64,000 nucleotides of DNA from Blasia pusilla (Eukaryota; Marchantiophyta; Marchantiopsida; Blasiales), in the NCBI GenBank assembly GCA_050084515.1, contig CM114274.1:8680001-8744000 (forward strand), in the 5' to 3' direction. The notes beneath the pieces were generated by a model that did not search any database, was not told the DNA's origin, and worked only from the letters and a program-made list of their open reading frames with translations. Shown piece after piece: positions 10,543 to 22,227 of this stretch (positions are counted from its first letter, which is position 1; each line of letters starts with the position of its first letter). Made by a program: the position numbers and the translations under genes.

Positions 10543-11150
10543 TGTCGTATAGTAAAATCAGCCAGTGTGTAAACTCGTTCCTCATTAAGTGTTACATAGA
10601 GTTTTATTAGTATTATGTAAATTAGCCTAGGAAAAAGAAATTCCCATGTTTAAACCTCTTTATGGTGCCTCTTTTATGCGGGCCCAACTTTAGGAAAAGA
10701 GGTAATAAATAAAAGATGACTTTATAAAAGCAAAAGTAGTCTTGGTTGGTGGCTAGGTTAGTTGGGGTAATTTGGAAAATATCAAGTGGGTAAAAGAGGA
10801 TATTTTGGAAGAGAAAAAAGGAAATCTACTTGTGTCAAAATATGATTGTCTAAGCCTTGAGAGGTAGCCATGTGGCACAAGATTAAATTAGCTCTATTTC
10901 GTACTCTTGTGGATCTCTTGTGAGTATATAAAGAGGAGGGATCTTCAAGGGTTCATTACCTTCTATTTCACATCTTGAGTCTCTCGTATCACTCTTGAGT
11001 GTATGGTTTTGGGTTTGCTTGCTCTTCCAATGAGAGTGGATCATCCCTCTTGGGAGAGTAACTTGACCATAGTCTATTCTTCGAGAGATTTCTAGAGCGT
11101 GGTGTGTGTGGAAATGAGAGGCTTCTCACCTTATAAGAGTTTAGTCATAC
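10543..11150 (+). repeat. LTR-like direct repeat, copy 1
   Basis: About 610 bp that recur at 40449-41085 with clear similarity (shared stretches such as catgtttaaacctctttatgg and gagtatataaagaggaggga). Both copies contain TATATAAA about two-thirds along, followed by a run with repeated ccaatgagagtggat. This layout suggests an LTR with U3 promoter on the plus strand, but neither copy shows obvious TG...CA ends or target duplication. Confidence 0.55.
10925..10932 (+). promoter_or_regulatory. TATA box in LTR-like repeat
   Basis: TATATAAA within gagTATATAAAgagg, kept at the same place in the second copy (40866-40873). Probable core promoter of the repeat. Confidence 0.45.
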
Positions 11151-11390
11151 TAAAATAATGAACGTTTTGGCTTGTTATTTTCCCAATGAGAGTGGATTAC
11201 CCTTCTTGGGAGAATAATTCTGCCAAAACCCATTCTTGAGGAAAGTAGAGAATGTCTGTCAAGCATGGATAGGGGTGGAGCATGAGTTGTGTCCAACTTT
11301 CCTTTCCTCAATCCTTACCATATCAAGGTACTCTTTGTAGATAGGCATTAGTTCACTCGCTATTTAGATTATCACTTTGGGAAGGCATTC

Positions 11391-11957
11391 ATGAACCGGG
11401 TCATGCAATCTCCAACTCCGGTGATTCTTCCTATCGTCATATATGGAAGGACATGGGATTGTATTTTGTATGTCCTTAAATATCGACCCATGGACATCAA
11501 TAGGCCTATTCAAGTAGGGTTTAACACTAGTTGTGCTATCTTTCTTGTGTACAAGCGTAAATTAGTTTATAGGGACTTCATAATTATAAATTTTGGGGTT
11601 CCATGTTATGAAGGAATGATCTCCTTGGCACTACCTTTCGTGATTCCTATGGTGAGAGAATGGAGGGTTTACAAAAATATTTGTACTGAAAAAGGAGAAA
11701 TTCTTATAGAGTTCGACTTGCATCAACCACCTCTGCTCGAGCTAGAAGGTCCTTACTCGAAGAAAGGCTCTCGACACGATAACGTTCCGCTCTCTACTAC
11801 GTACTCTGTCTACCACGTTGGGACGTCGCCAACCATGGCGCTCCCAACCACGTCTTTGGGGGGTGGGGGGGGCTGGCCCTATCGGCCCCGACTTCCTCCG
11901 TCCGCTGAAGCTTGCACCCTCGACTCTGTCCGCGTCTATTCCGACTCCGGCTTGTAG
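11391..11957 (+). CDS. Unrecognised 188-residue open frame
   Basis: The frame opens with ATG downstream of the TATA-bearing LTR-like repeat at 10543-11150. The first 120 codons look protein-like (hydrophobic and charged blocks, for example GVPCYEGMISLALPFVIPMVREW). The last third is low-complexity Gly/Pro-rich and lies in GC-rich sequence of different character, so the frame probably runs across a repeat boundary. I do not recognise a family. It could be a degraded leader or gag of the element that owns the repeat, or chance. Confidence 0.25.
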   Translation: MNRVMQSPTPVILPIVIYGRTWDCILYVLKYRPMDINRPIQVGFNTSCAIFLVYKRKLVYRDFIIINFGVPCYEGMISLALPFVIPMVREWRVYKNICTEKGEILIEFDLHQPPLLELEGPYSKKGSRHDNVPLSTTYSVYHVGTSPTMALPTTSLGGGGGWPYRPRLPPSAEACTLDSVRVYSDSGL

Positions 11958-12072
11958 CCATCTACGACCTAGCCGCGCCTAGCCCCAGCCGCCCTTGCAA
12001 CCCTACCTCCCTCGCGGTTGCAAGACCTGAAAGAAAAAGAAGAAGAAGATGAAAATCTCTCTATTTCTCGAC

Positions 12073-12817
12073 ATGCGCCACTCCTCAACGACACTCACTC
12101 GTGTGCTACACCCGAGCACTCCTTTCCATCACTTTGGTACTGGTCTACCCTAGTCCGCTACCAGCAAAAATCATGAGAAAATGAGCAGCGCTTCCGCGCA
12201 CGACCTTTCAAATAGAAAATAACACAAAAAACGCCACATGAAGCCACACACACGTCTCCAAGGGCTCCCCACCGAGGCAACTTGCTTGCCTACCTGCAAC
12301 CAACGAATTCCTTGCCCCCTTGCATCTTTCTCATGTAAAAATAAAGAGTAGTAAAAATGGCATATCCGGCTTAAAACTCTACTCCTCAATCTACATCGGC
12401 ATATCGAGCCTCGTCCACCCTGTGCTATTAAGGAATCCGGGCGCTAGCACCCTAGTCCTATCTCACACACATACAAGAGAGCTGCTCCAACGGCCCAATA
12501 TGAGAAAGATGGCTTAAGAAAGCCATCTTCTTCTCTTATATAGGGTTGGGAAGAGCCAAAAGGCTCTTCTCCTAAAAATAACTATCCTCTTGGTAACCTA
12601 CGCGCCCAGGTTATCAGGGGCGGGTGACGTGGTCAACAAGTCACATGGTTGTGAAAGACCCCAACAGGAAAGTTGTTAGAAACAACGTTTCTGACACAAC
12701 GGACCTATCCTCAATCTCATCCGACACCGTGGGACAAAGTTACACTCAAGACAGTCCGCTGGCTCCTACGCCCTATCCACGATAGATCTCGGCCTATGGG
12801 CTACTTAGATGTGATAG
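12073..12817 (-). repeat. LTR-like unit, left arm of an inverted pair
   Basis: Similar to 15044-15770 read on the opposite strand, from near gcgccactc through ccctagtccgctacca and cctacctgcaa to cggcctat-ggctacttagatgtga. From about 12335 on it also matches the body of the 722-1336 LTR-like repeat. It shares the minus-strand TATA (about 12533-12542) and the three small hairpins of that repeat. Its outer third differs from the outer part of the 722-1336 unit, so these are two subfamilies sharing one core. Confidence 0.6.
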
Positions 12818-13484
12818 AGCCCCTATAAATGCTATGTTTTCGTCTTTGTTGTTTTTTGTTTGGAATTCAAAAGCAGTGCGTGATAGCGCCGCCTATTTTT
12901 CTCCCATTTTCACTAGTAGAGGATTGATATAGGGTAGTAATATAGTGTTAGGGAGCATCACTTGGATAAACCACATAGGTAGCAACGTTGATAGACTATC
13001 GATTCATGGGATTACATGGGAAGGAGAGGAAAGAAAGAGAGAAGGATGTTTGTGTGGTTTTGATATACATGGATGAGTGTATTTTGTATGTATACAAATA
13101 TACATATGTATTGGGAAGATTGGTGATGTTTGTTGTGTAGATATGATCAATAATGTGGATTGTGTTGTAATATGTATGTATATGACAATGCATAGTAAGG
13201 CAATTTAACATCAAGAATGTCTCCTCTATTGATATAGTCCTAGTTAAACATCACATAAGATGCACAAAAAGTTATTAATTCAAAATTTCTTCAAGGAAAT
13301 AATCCTAAAAAATTTAAAAAAGAAAATTGTAATGACAAATAGTGTATAAGAAAGGTTTAATTAAAAAAACATATATAACTAATTTTGATATTTGAAAAAA
13401 AAGATACATGGTATTCATTGACCATTTCACATTTCTTAAGCCCTAACATTGATAATATAATAGATACATAATTTGGTGTAAAAT
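12818..13484. other. AT-rich non-coding stretch
   Basis: Lies between the LTR-like unit and the Helitron array. It holds long A and T runs and a tatgtat-rich section around 13075-13190. No gene seen. Confidence 0.4.
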
Positions 13485-14116
13485 GTATATTATTATGGGA
13501 GAGTGCCTTTTTGATTTTCAAACACCTCTCTGCTTGACACATGGCAACTGGGCAACAAGAAAATAATTCACATGTTACGGGTAGCAAGAAAAAATTTTAT
13601 GTGTAAAATCGTTAATCTCTTCCCTTCACGGGCTTTACATTAGCTCTTCAAACACTTTTTTATTTCCCATGCATCGCACACGCACCTTATCTATATTATT
13701 AGGGGAGAGTGCCTTCTTGATTTGCAAACACCTCTCTACTTGACACATTGCAACGGGGCAGGAAGAAAATGTTTCAAATGCTACGGACAACAAGAAAAAA
13801 TTTTGAATTTTTGTGCACCATCATTAATCTCTTCCCTTCACAGGCTATACACTAGCTCTTCAAACACTTTTGTATTTCCCGCGCATCGCACGGGCACCTT
13901 ATCTATATTATTATGGGAGAGTGCCTTCTTAATTTGCAAATATCTCTCTGCTTTACACGTGACAACTGGGAAAAAAAATGTTTCACATGCTATGGGCAAC
14001 AAGAAAAAAAATTGAATTTATGTGCAACATCATTAACCTCTTCCCTTCACAGAGTATATACTAGCTCTTCTAACATTTTTTTTAATTTCCCGGGCACGTT
14101 GCGGACATTTTACTAG
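13485..14116 (+). mobile_element. Tandem array of short non-autonomous Helitrons
   Basis: Three units of about 210 bp. Each begins with a form of TCTATATTATTATGGGAGAG (about 13485, 13690, 13904) and carries gatttgcaaacacctctctgc, a gcaacaagaaaa run, cttcccttcac and cactagctcttc. The last unit ends at CTAG (14113-14116) followed by T. TC at the 5' end, CTRR at the 3' end and insertion at A|T define Helitrons. Units are not identical, so the array is not very young. Related arrays lie at 17761 and 52807. Confidence 0.72.
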
Positions 14117-15043
14117 TAGAAGATTAATTTTGTATAGGATCCATGAATACTAACATGCTCTTACGATGCATTGGTCAATGCATATGTCTATTGTATGCTA
14201 TTCTTATTCCTCTCATCTCAAAATGACAGTGCCACACTACAGGTATGCAAACTTCATAAGATCTTATGAAAATAAGTCAGCACAGGTAGACAACTATCAA
14301 GACATTGGTAGGCAGCCCTTAGCTGCAATGAAATAACATCATTATGATTGTATCCAGATAAAGGCAGGGTGAGATAAGTAGTTAATGGCAATGTTTTATC
14401 GTAGATATAAGACGTTTGTGTGAGGCCCATGCAAATAGTTATCTGCAAGTGATTGCGAGTAAATAGAGTAATACAGTCAGGTTTTTAGCCCCCCCCCCCT
14501 TGTAGACAACATTATTGCATGTTGTACACAATAACACCCTAAGACCTGCACTATTATCGTTATTGCAAAATGATCACATATGCATGAAATTCACCATGCA
14601 TGAACTGCCAAATGTTGGAATGTATTTTTTGGTTGATCAAAAGTGAGGTTCAATGTGAATACAAGCAGTATGTATCTGTTTGGAAGGTGTTATAGTTGGG
14701 ACTGTTCTTGCTGAAAAGAGGCACATGGAAATATCTTCCGATGGGACGGTATGAAAAATATACCTCATCTAGACATTATCATATTATCAAAGTTAGAAAG
14801 TGTCGGGGAAGTGTGATGGTGCCAAGATGCACAATAAAGAAAGTTCATAACACTTTATGGATGAGACCACCCATCAACGTGCACTTAAATCGCTACTGCA
14901 AAGCAGTGAACTAAAAATGACTGTATTGTACTATGTGTAAAGCTGTGGAATTCTAAAGTATGTTTGTCAAAGAGGAAGTACAATTTAGATGAAAATGAGA
15001 AGTACATAGTTGTGCACACGGTGAGTACTTGTAGGTTGGGTCA
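14117..15043. other. Non-coding spacer with a C tract
   Basis: A homopolymeric C tract lies near 14490-14500. Short open frames on both strands (for example 14696-14914) show no recognisable motif. No repeat of known class. Confidence 0.35.
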
Positions 15044-15770
15044 TATCTCTCACATCTAAGTAGCCGATAGGCCGAGATTTATCGTGGATAGGGCATAGGA
15101 GCTAGCAGACTATCTTGAGTGTAACTTTGTCCCGCGGTGTCAGATGAGGTTGAGGATAGGTCCGTTGTGTAAGGACCATTGTTTCTGACAACTTTCCTGT
15201 TGGGGTCTTTCACAACCAGGTGACTTGTTGAGCATGTCACCCGCCCTTGATAACCAGGAGGATAGCTCATTTTAGGGGAAGAGCCTTTTGGCTCCTCCCA
15301 ACCGCATATAAGGGAGGAAGATGGATTTCCCAAGCCATCTTTCTCATGTTGGGCCATTGGAGCACCTCTCTTGTTTGCGTGTGAGATAGGACCAGGGTGC
15401 TAGCGTATAGATTCCTTGATAGTACATGGTGGACGAGGCTCGATATGCCGATGTAGACTGAGGAGTGGAGTTTTAGGCCGGGTGTGCCGTTTTTACTACT
15501 CTTTATTTTTACATGAGAAAGATACCAGGGGGCTCATGGGAATTCATTGTTTGCAGGTAGGTAAGCAAGTTGCCTCGTTGGGGAGCCCCTGGAAACGTTT
15601 GTTGACGTGTTGTTGTCATTTTTCCGTTCGGAAGACGGTGCACGGATGCGCTGCTCAATTTTCCCTGATTTTTGGTGGTAGCGGACTAGGATATGGCAGT
15701 AGCGGTGTAGCGGCAAGGGCGCTCAGGGTGTAGCGCGGAATGTAGTGTTGACGGGTGAGTGGCGCGTGTT
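15044..15770 (+). repeat. LTR-like unit, right arm of an inverted pair
   Basis: Reverse-complement counterpart of 12073-12817. It starts tctcacatctaagtagccga and includes the GAGCCTTTTGGCTC hairpin (about 15280-15293), the core ending near 15505, and the outer part with gcaggtaggtaagcaag. With its partner it brackets about 2.2 kb containing the Helitron array. Confidence 0.6.
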
Positions 15771-17760
15771 GCGAGTGGCAGTGGAGCTGCATAGGGCAGC
15801 GGGCCGCATAGAGTTAATGTGGAAGGGGTGGAGGTATCTCAGACGGAGTCACGCAAGGGCTGAGAAGGGGCCAGAGAAGGAGTGGGGCTAGTTGGGGGAA
15901 AAGATAAGGTAGTAAGGGAGCCGTAGTTAGGGAGCTACGCGCTATAGTAGGGATTGTTATTACACATTATATATGTGGTTTACTTCCCGTCTGAAAGCTC
16001 CATCCACGATCAACAAGTGTACGGCCCTTTGAGAGGGATGGGAGAGAAAGTAATTATTATACATGTGTAGAGGACGCACATATAACTTAGATGGAGAGGA
16101 AAAAAAACGTAGAGTGTTTGTAGGGGCCATAAATAGTCTTAGATTTTTTTATTGGAATTTGCACATATTGTACATCGCAAGCTCTCGGAGAATCTTTTCT
16201 CAAGCTTAAAGCTATCTACGCGGAATGATACTAAACCCTTATACGACTTCAGTCACATAGCTTTGAAAATAGCATATGTAGTGTATCATGGGGGATAGGC
16301 AATTTATCCCCCCATTCCACCAATGTAATTATAGACAATGAGCAATCTGACCATTTAGGGGCCGGGATGGTATCATAAATACATTTGCCTTTGGAAGTAT
16401 AAAAGTGAAACTAATTGGATGTATGCATTTAATGAAGGTTTATTTTGAAGCCATTGCCTCATGATACGACACATATTATATCGTGTTGCAACAAAAAGGA
16501 CGACAACATTTAGTCAATAGTATACACTTGAATATTTTTAGTTGAAGATACAACTTATTGAGAAAAGAGTCTCCTTAGTTAACACATGATAATAGAACGA
16601 CACTACATATTTTTTTTACTACATTATTATAATATTATTTATGTTAATTCATGTTGCGAACCTATGAATAAATGCCATGTATGAAGCTAGCTTAGTCTCT
16701 TGAATTTATTTTTAATTTTACCATATACTAAGCTAAAAGTAGAATAAAAATAATATTTTAGTAATTAGATGTACTTTAAAATTTTTTTATCAAATTTTTG
16801 AATCTTCATGAAATGTTCATGAGTCTCCCTCATTTTAAAGGTTTAGACGTGAAAAATAATTAAAATTTTTAGTTTTAAATTTTAATTTGGGGGGAAAATT
16901 AAGTGGTAGTTTGGCGGAAAAAATGAGAAAGGATACTGAGAGAATGGCGGGACAAAAAAATAATTCTTCTTCAAAATGATGAAAATGATTATATTATCTA
17001 GATTTTGTTTATTTTTTTCAAGCTTGGTTGGAAGAAAGATTGTCATCTTTTATGTTTAATGCCTTCATATTATCATTCTTTCTATGTTGGATTATTTTAT
17101 ATCTATCGATCTGATCCCGTAAATGCATGGAAAAAATAAATTACTAGTCACAACTATTAACCCGCCAAGGAGAGATAATTTTTTTTTCTCAAGAGCCTCC
17201 TGAAACATGGTCTAGTATATGCCAAATACTATATAGATCCTACGCAAAAGTTTGCTTGGCGATATGTAGTGGCACAAGGGAGATTATTACAAGGAGCGAC
17301 AGTGACGATGGTAGTAAAGAAAATCCAACTTTTTATTCGTCTTCATGAAGGACATTGATTCATCCAACTAGCCATAGAGATGTATATATATGGAGGAGAG
17401 GTTTCATTCAGTCCTTATGGATTGTGCTCATAATCTCTACTCGAGAAATGATTCGTCTTTAGCTACTACACTCTTTTATTGTAGACAACGGACCTTCATA
17501 ACTTTGCAACGTGCCCAAGCCAAAGGACTTTTGAGGTGGGCTTAAGTCATAAGATACGCCATTGCTAGACATCCTCTTAGTGGTAACCATGTTCCTTACA
17601 CATGATATCGTTTATGGTTTATGTTATGTGTAGCTTGTATAAGAGCCAAGCAGGGCCGGGAGGATTTCCCCTTTTTCTTTTGCCTCTGGCGAAGTGTGAT
17701 CACATAGTTCTAACTTTTTGAGTCTCCATTTCATTTTTTTTATTTTTCCTGAATTCTCCA
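15771..17760. other. Long AT-rich gene-free stretch
   Basis: GC-richer up to about 15960, then strongly AT-rich with long A and T runs. I see no coding sequence, no LTR ends and no tandem repeat here. Confidence 0.45.
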
Positions 17761-18367
17761 TCTATATTATTATGGGAGAGTGCCTTCTTGATTTGCAAAC
17801 ACCTTTCTGCTTGACACATGGCAATTGGGCAACAAGAAAATGTTTCACATGTTACGAGCAACAAATTTTTTTGAATTTATGTGTAATATCATTAATCTCT
17901 TCCCATCACGGGCTATACACTCGCTCTTCAAGCACTTTTTCATTTCCCATTGCATCGCACAGACTCCTTATCTATCTTATTATGGGAGAGTGCCTTCTTG
18001 ATTTGCAAACACCTTTATGCTTGACACAGTGCAACAAGGCAGCAAAAAAATGTTTTACATGCTAAGGACAACAAATTTCTTTTAAAAATTTATGTGTAAC
18101 ATCATTAATCTCTTCCCTTCACGAGCTATACACTAGCTCTTCAAACACTATTTTAATTCCCGTGCATCTTTTTTATATTATTATGGGAGAGTGCCTTCTT
18201 GATTTGCAAACACCTTTCTGTTTGACTCGTGACAACTAAGCAACAATTTTTTTTTTATAACAGTAAGAAAAAAATTTGAATTTATGTACAACATTATTAA
18301 TCTCTTCCCTTCACGGACTATACATTCGTTCTTCAAACACTCTTTTATTTCTCATGCACCTTACTAT
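17761..18367 (+). mobile_element. Second array of short Helitron units
   Basis: Begins TCTATATTATTATGGGAGAG at 17761 after an A. Further units begin near 17972 and 18174. The internal sequence matches the 13485-14116 array. The last unit ends catgcaccttacta near 18366, a weak form of the CTRR end. Imperfect ends suggest an old insertion. Confidence 0.65.
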
Positions 18368-19002
18368 TTTTCTTTTATGAAAGTCTTCTTTCTCTCTTTG
18401 AGGAGAAAACAAGAGAACATGTGCGGAATCTCATCTCTTGTTTACCATGCTTTCTAAAATTATCTAGAAAGTCTTAAAAATATGAAAAGTTAGATTTTTA
18501 GAACAAATCTATGAGTGAGGCGTAATTACAAACTTCTCTATTCGAATATTCGTTTGTACTTACACGTGTCCTATATTCATGGCGCTGAAAGTCAGCGGTA
18601 CACGTGTCGCCATACGTAGCGGCCAAAAGTAACAAAGGGTCCTCCTTCACCAAACGAAACAAACGCAAAGCGTTCAGCTGAAGAATCCTCTCAATCGCAT
18701 CTCCAATCGGAAATTCCGCTCTCCCGATCCACATCTCCCATCGGAAGCAGAAGTTTCGGACTACAATGTGCAGCTTGAAATGCGGTTTCGGCGATGACAG
18801 ATTCGCATTCCATTCAATCGCAGCGTGGAGGTCAGATGCGGGCGCGAAGCGCACGCTTTGGAGTCTCAGATCTCCGAGAGTCTGCGCGAAGTGCCCAGAT
18901 GCGAGTGCAGAGAGGGCTGCAAGAGGTGGCGGCGCGGGCTCGAGGGAGAGGAGGCGAGGAGAGGCGAAGGATCTGCGGTTGATTCAGGTGGGAGGGTTGC
19001 TG

Positions 19003-22000
19003 ATGGGAAGAGCAATGGGCGAGTTATCCGAGGAGGCGAGGAGGAAGACGGTTGGAGGAGTTTTCTTTGACATGGATGATACACTCGTACTCACGAGAGA
19101 AGCGGATAAACTAGCGCACTCGGCGGTTTTGAGTTTGGTGGAAGTGCGTGCACCTGCTGTGGATCGAGCTGCCATTCTTGGGGACTTTCTGCAGAGTTTC
19201 TCCGCTGAGGCCTGGGATCCCGAGCATAAGGTTGCTTGTTGCGAATATTCTCCTGTTTTTCTATTGAAAGGTTCACAAGAAGGAGAGAAATCCATTTTGT
19301 TTTACGTGCAAGATGAGCTGAATGATCAATTTGATTTGGTCGCAAGCTGAGCTATTTGATCAAGTGGATCTGCTGAAGACATGTGGGAGCTTTCTGCTGA
19401 GAGTTCGTGACCCCTAGCTGAAAGCGCACCCACTGTCAGAAATGAGTTTGAAAGGGCATCTGTGCCCTCTCATCTTTACCCTATTGACCCTAATTGTGAG
19501 GGCACTCCCTCTTTCTTTGATGGGCCAGCAGAGCTTTATGGTCAAGTAAGTCTCCTCTAGACAAGCGGGAAATCTTGGTGGAGAGTTTGTGATCCCCGAC
19601 TGTTAATTCACTCGGTTCTGGAAATTTACAGCATAGGCATGTGTGTGTACCTTACGACCAGTCATGTCCATCCCTCTCCTTGAGGTTGGCTTGAATTAAC
19701 CCTCTGACCTTCATCTCCCACTGAGCAGCAGTTCTGCCAACTGTGGATGAACACTGGAGGCGGTTCTTTGAAGAAAGCTGGTTGCACCATGAGGGATTTG
19801 ACTTTTGGCCTCACTTGTGACGCCATGTACTTCAGGTGGACGTTACGGAGTGGCGAGCTCGATTGTGGGCTAAAGCGCTGGAGTCTCAGGGTGTGCTGGA
19901 CATGGGCTTGGCCCGAGTGAGATCTTACACCTTCACGATTGTGATCGCTAGATCTTCAGTCATTTGTGAATTACTGTGCAATCCATGATGCTTGTTTTCA
20001 AAACTTGGAGCTATGGGAAATGTGTGCGAATTCGTTCACGATGGCAGAGTTCATATCGACCAGAACAAGTGACTCAGAAGTTATCATGAAGATAATAGAC
20101 GGCTCAATTTTTTTTGATACAGATTGACTTGTTTGGGGTGTCTAATTACTTCCTAGCGAGGACCAGACTTCTTAGAGCACCTAGAATTTGGTCTCTACTT
20201 CTTCAATATTTTTGTGTCCCCATTCCTCGTAATGGGACGTGTTCGCTTATAGTGCTTATGCTGAAGCAAGTTTGTTTGCATAGCAGGATCTGCAAAACTG
20301 TTTTGACAGAAAGAGACTGGGTGCCTTGCGCTGGGCGTCTGGTGTTGAAGCGGTACTTTCAAATTTGCATTACCCTTTCCAACTCAGGCAAGAATCGTGC
20401 TCTTGTGGGGTGTTCATTGTTGAAGGAGTTCTATGAGCCTGTCTCTATTTTAGAGCCAAAACTGCAAATAAATCGGTTTTTCTGTCTCTAAATTTTTTTT
20501 GTGGGGATTAAGATTGCTCAGGCATCACAACATTTCGGATTGGTCCACATAGCCCAGGCCTGAATTTGGTACGATGGGGATGATCTAAGGTAACTGCCAA
20601 AGTAGCTTCAGAATTCTTTTGGAAGGCCACTCATGACTGAATTGGACTTTGACATGTGCAGCTGATCAAGAAACTTCACTTCAAGGGGATAAGATTTGGA
20701 ATCATCACAAATGGTCATCCAGTGGTACAAATATGAACTTGTGAAGGACCTAAGTAGTGACTGCTGGTTTGTAAGATCGAAGATTATTCTCTCTGGTCGT
20801 GTAGTTGATGAGATATCATAATTCTTGTATCTGTTTCCCTTTTAGCTGCTGGTGCTGTCATGCGAGTGCCATGAATTTAGCGCACCACCTTTGAAAGGGC
20901 GTGTGGTTCTCAGCAAGAGTCTGCCCATTTAACTGGTGACAGAGGGAGAGATCTGATGGAGCTTCTGTTTAATGCTGTAAATTGAAGATTAGTTATCAAC
21001 TCTTCTGCAGATATCTTTCTCAGCTTTGAAAGTCCACTCTGCAGTGAACTCCCGTTAACTGCAGGCCATTCTCCTTAGAGTGTATCTTAGTGTTTGCAGT
21101 CCAAACGTTCCATCATCTTAGTCAAATGAAAGTGGTATACTTTCCTGAATGGTTTATCCACATTGTAGATTATTGTGCACTAGCCAGTCGGGTCATTATA
21201 TATTGGCTTCTTGGAAAAGCTTTCTCATCACGCCTGTCATTCTCATGTAGTGTCAGCTTGCACATACAGAGTAAATTTTACTGATAGGTCACATGGGAGA
21301 ATATGAATGAGTAGGAACTATTTTTGGAGGATGAGAGGAAAGTATCATATGTTAGAGAGAAGCTGCAAGGAGGATGCAGTAGAGGTTATATGTAGTGTGC
21401 ACCGTGTGGAGCATGCCTTTAATAGGTACCCAGATATGCAAGAAGGATGGAACTCCATGATTGATCTGAACTGCTCCGAATCCCTTGACAGCTAGGAGCT
21501 TTACCTCAAATCCTTGAAAGCTTGAAATAGTTGGTATGGGTTGGGATTTGTGGATATTTGGCAGGTTCAAAGAGCAAAGATCGACGCGTGCAAAGCAGTG
21601 GAACTCTTTGATATAATTCTTGTTGGTGGAGGTACATAATTCCTGTAGACTCCAGTAATTCCGCACACAGGTCCATCTATTCTTCATTATCTTTCAAAGA
21701 ACCTTGAGCAAAACTTTCTAACGAGTGTAGGTCCTGTACAGAGGAGCCTAAGCCAAAGCCTCACAGGGACATCTTTTTGAAAGCTTGTCACCTAGCTGGC
21801 TGCAAGGCGGAAGAGAGCATCATGGTCGGTGATACTCTGAATACTGACATCCAGGTGGGTGTACCATTTTTGTGTTAGATTCAACACTCCTTGACCGGGC
21901 TCTTCCTGCTGGAAGCATACTAGCTTCATTAGAGCTTGTCCGTGTTGGAAGCTGATTTGAGTATTGTTTGCAATGAGGTATTACTATAAAGAGTTTCTTT

Positions 22001-22227
22001 GGTACTTCTCCTGCTAATCCTTTGGTTGCAAGTGTTTAAAGAGACCTGAGCCAGATTTTCTACATGTGAAGGGTGGCATCAACTCGGGATTCCTGGCCAC
22101 TGTCTGGGTAAATGTACACAATGAAGAGCTCCCATTTGGTGCTCCACAACCTGACTACACAATCACCTGCATATCAGAGCTGGAACAAGTATTGGAACAC
22201 CTGGGGGTTGTCCTTGATGGATCATAG
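19003..22227 (+). CDS. HAD-family phosphatase similar to N-acylneuraminate-9-phosphatase (intron-containing host gene)
   Basis: Exons I can place with GT...AG borders: 19003-19230, 19836-19916, 20662-20721, 21565-21631, 21742-21854 and 22072-22227 (TAG stop). HAD motifs appear in order: FFDMDDTLV (nucleophile Asp and second Asp), GIITNGHP (motif II), EEPKPHRDIF (motif III Lys) and MVGDTLNTDIQGG (motif IV). The C-terminal part ATVWVN fits the N-acylneuraminate-9-phosphatase/YjjG-like branch. Family enzymes hydrolyse phosphate monoesters; the plant substrate is not clear from sequence. One exon of about 30 codons expected between 19916 and 20662 (helical cap) could not be placed in frame. The open frame extends upstream to an ATG at 18766; I chose 19003 because conservation begins just after it. 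Confidence 0.8.
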
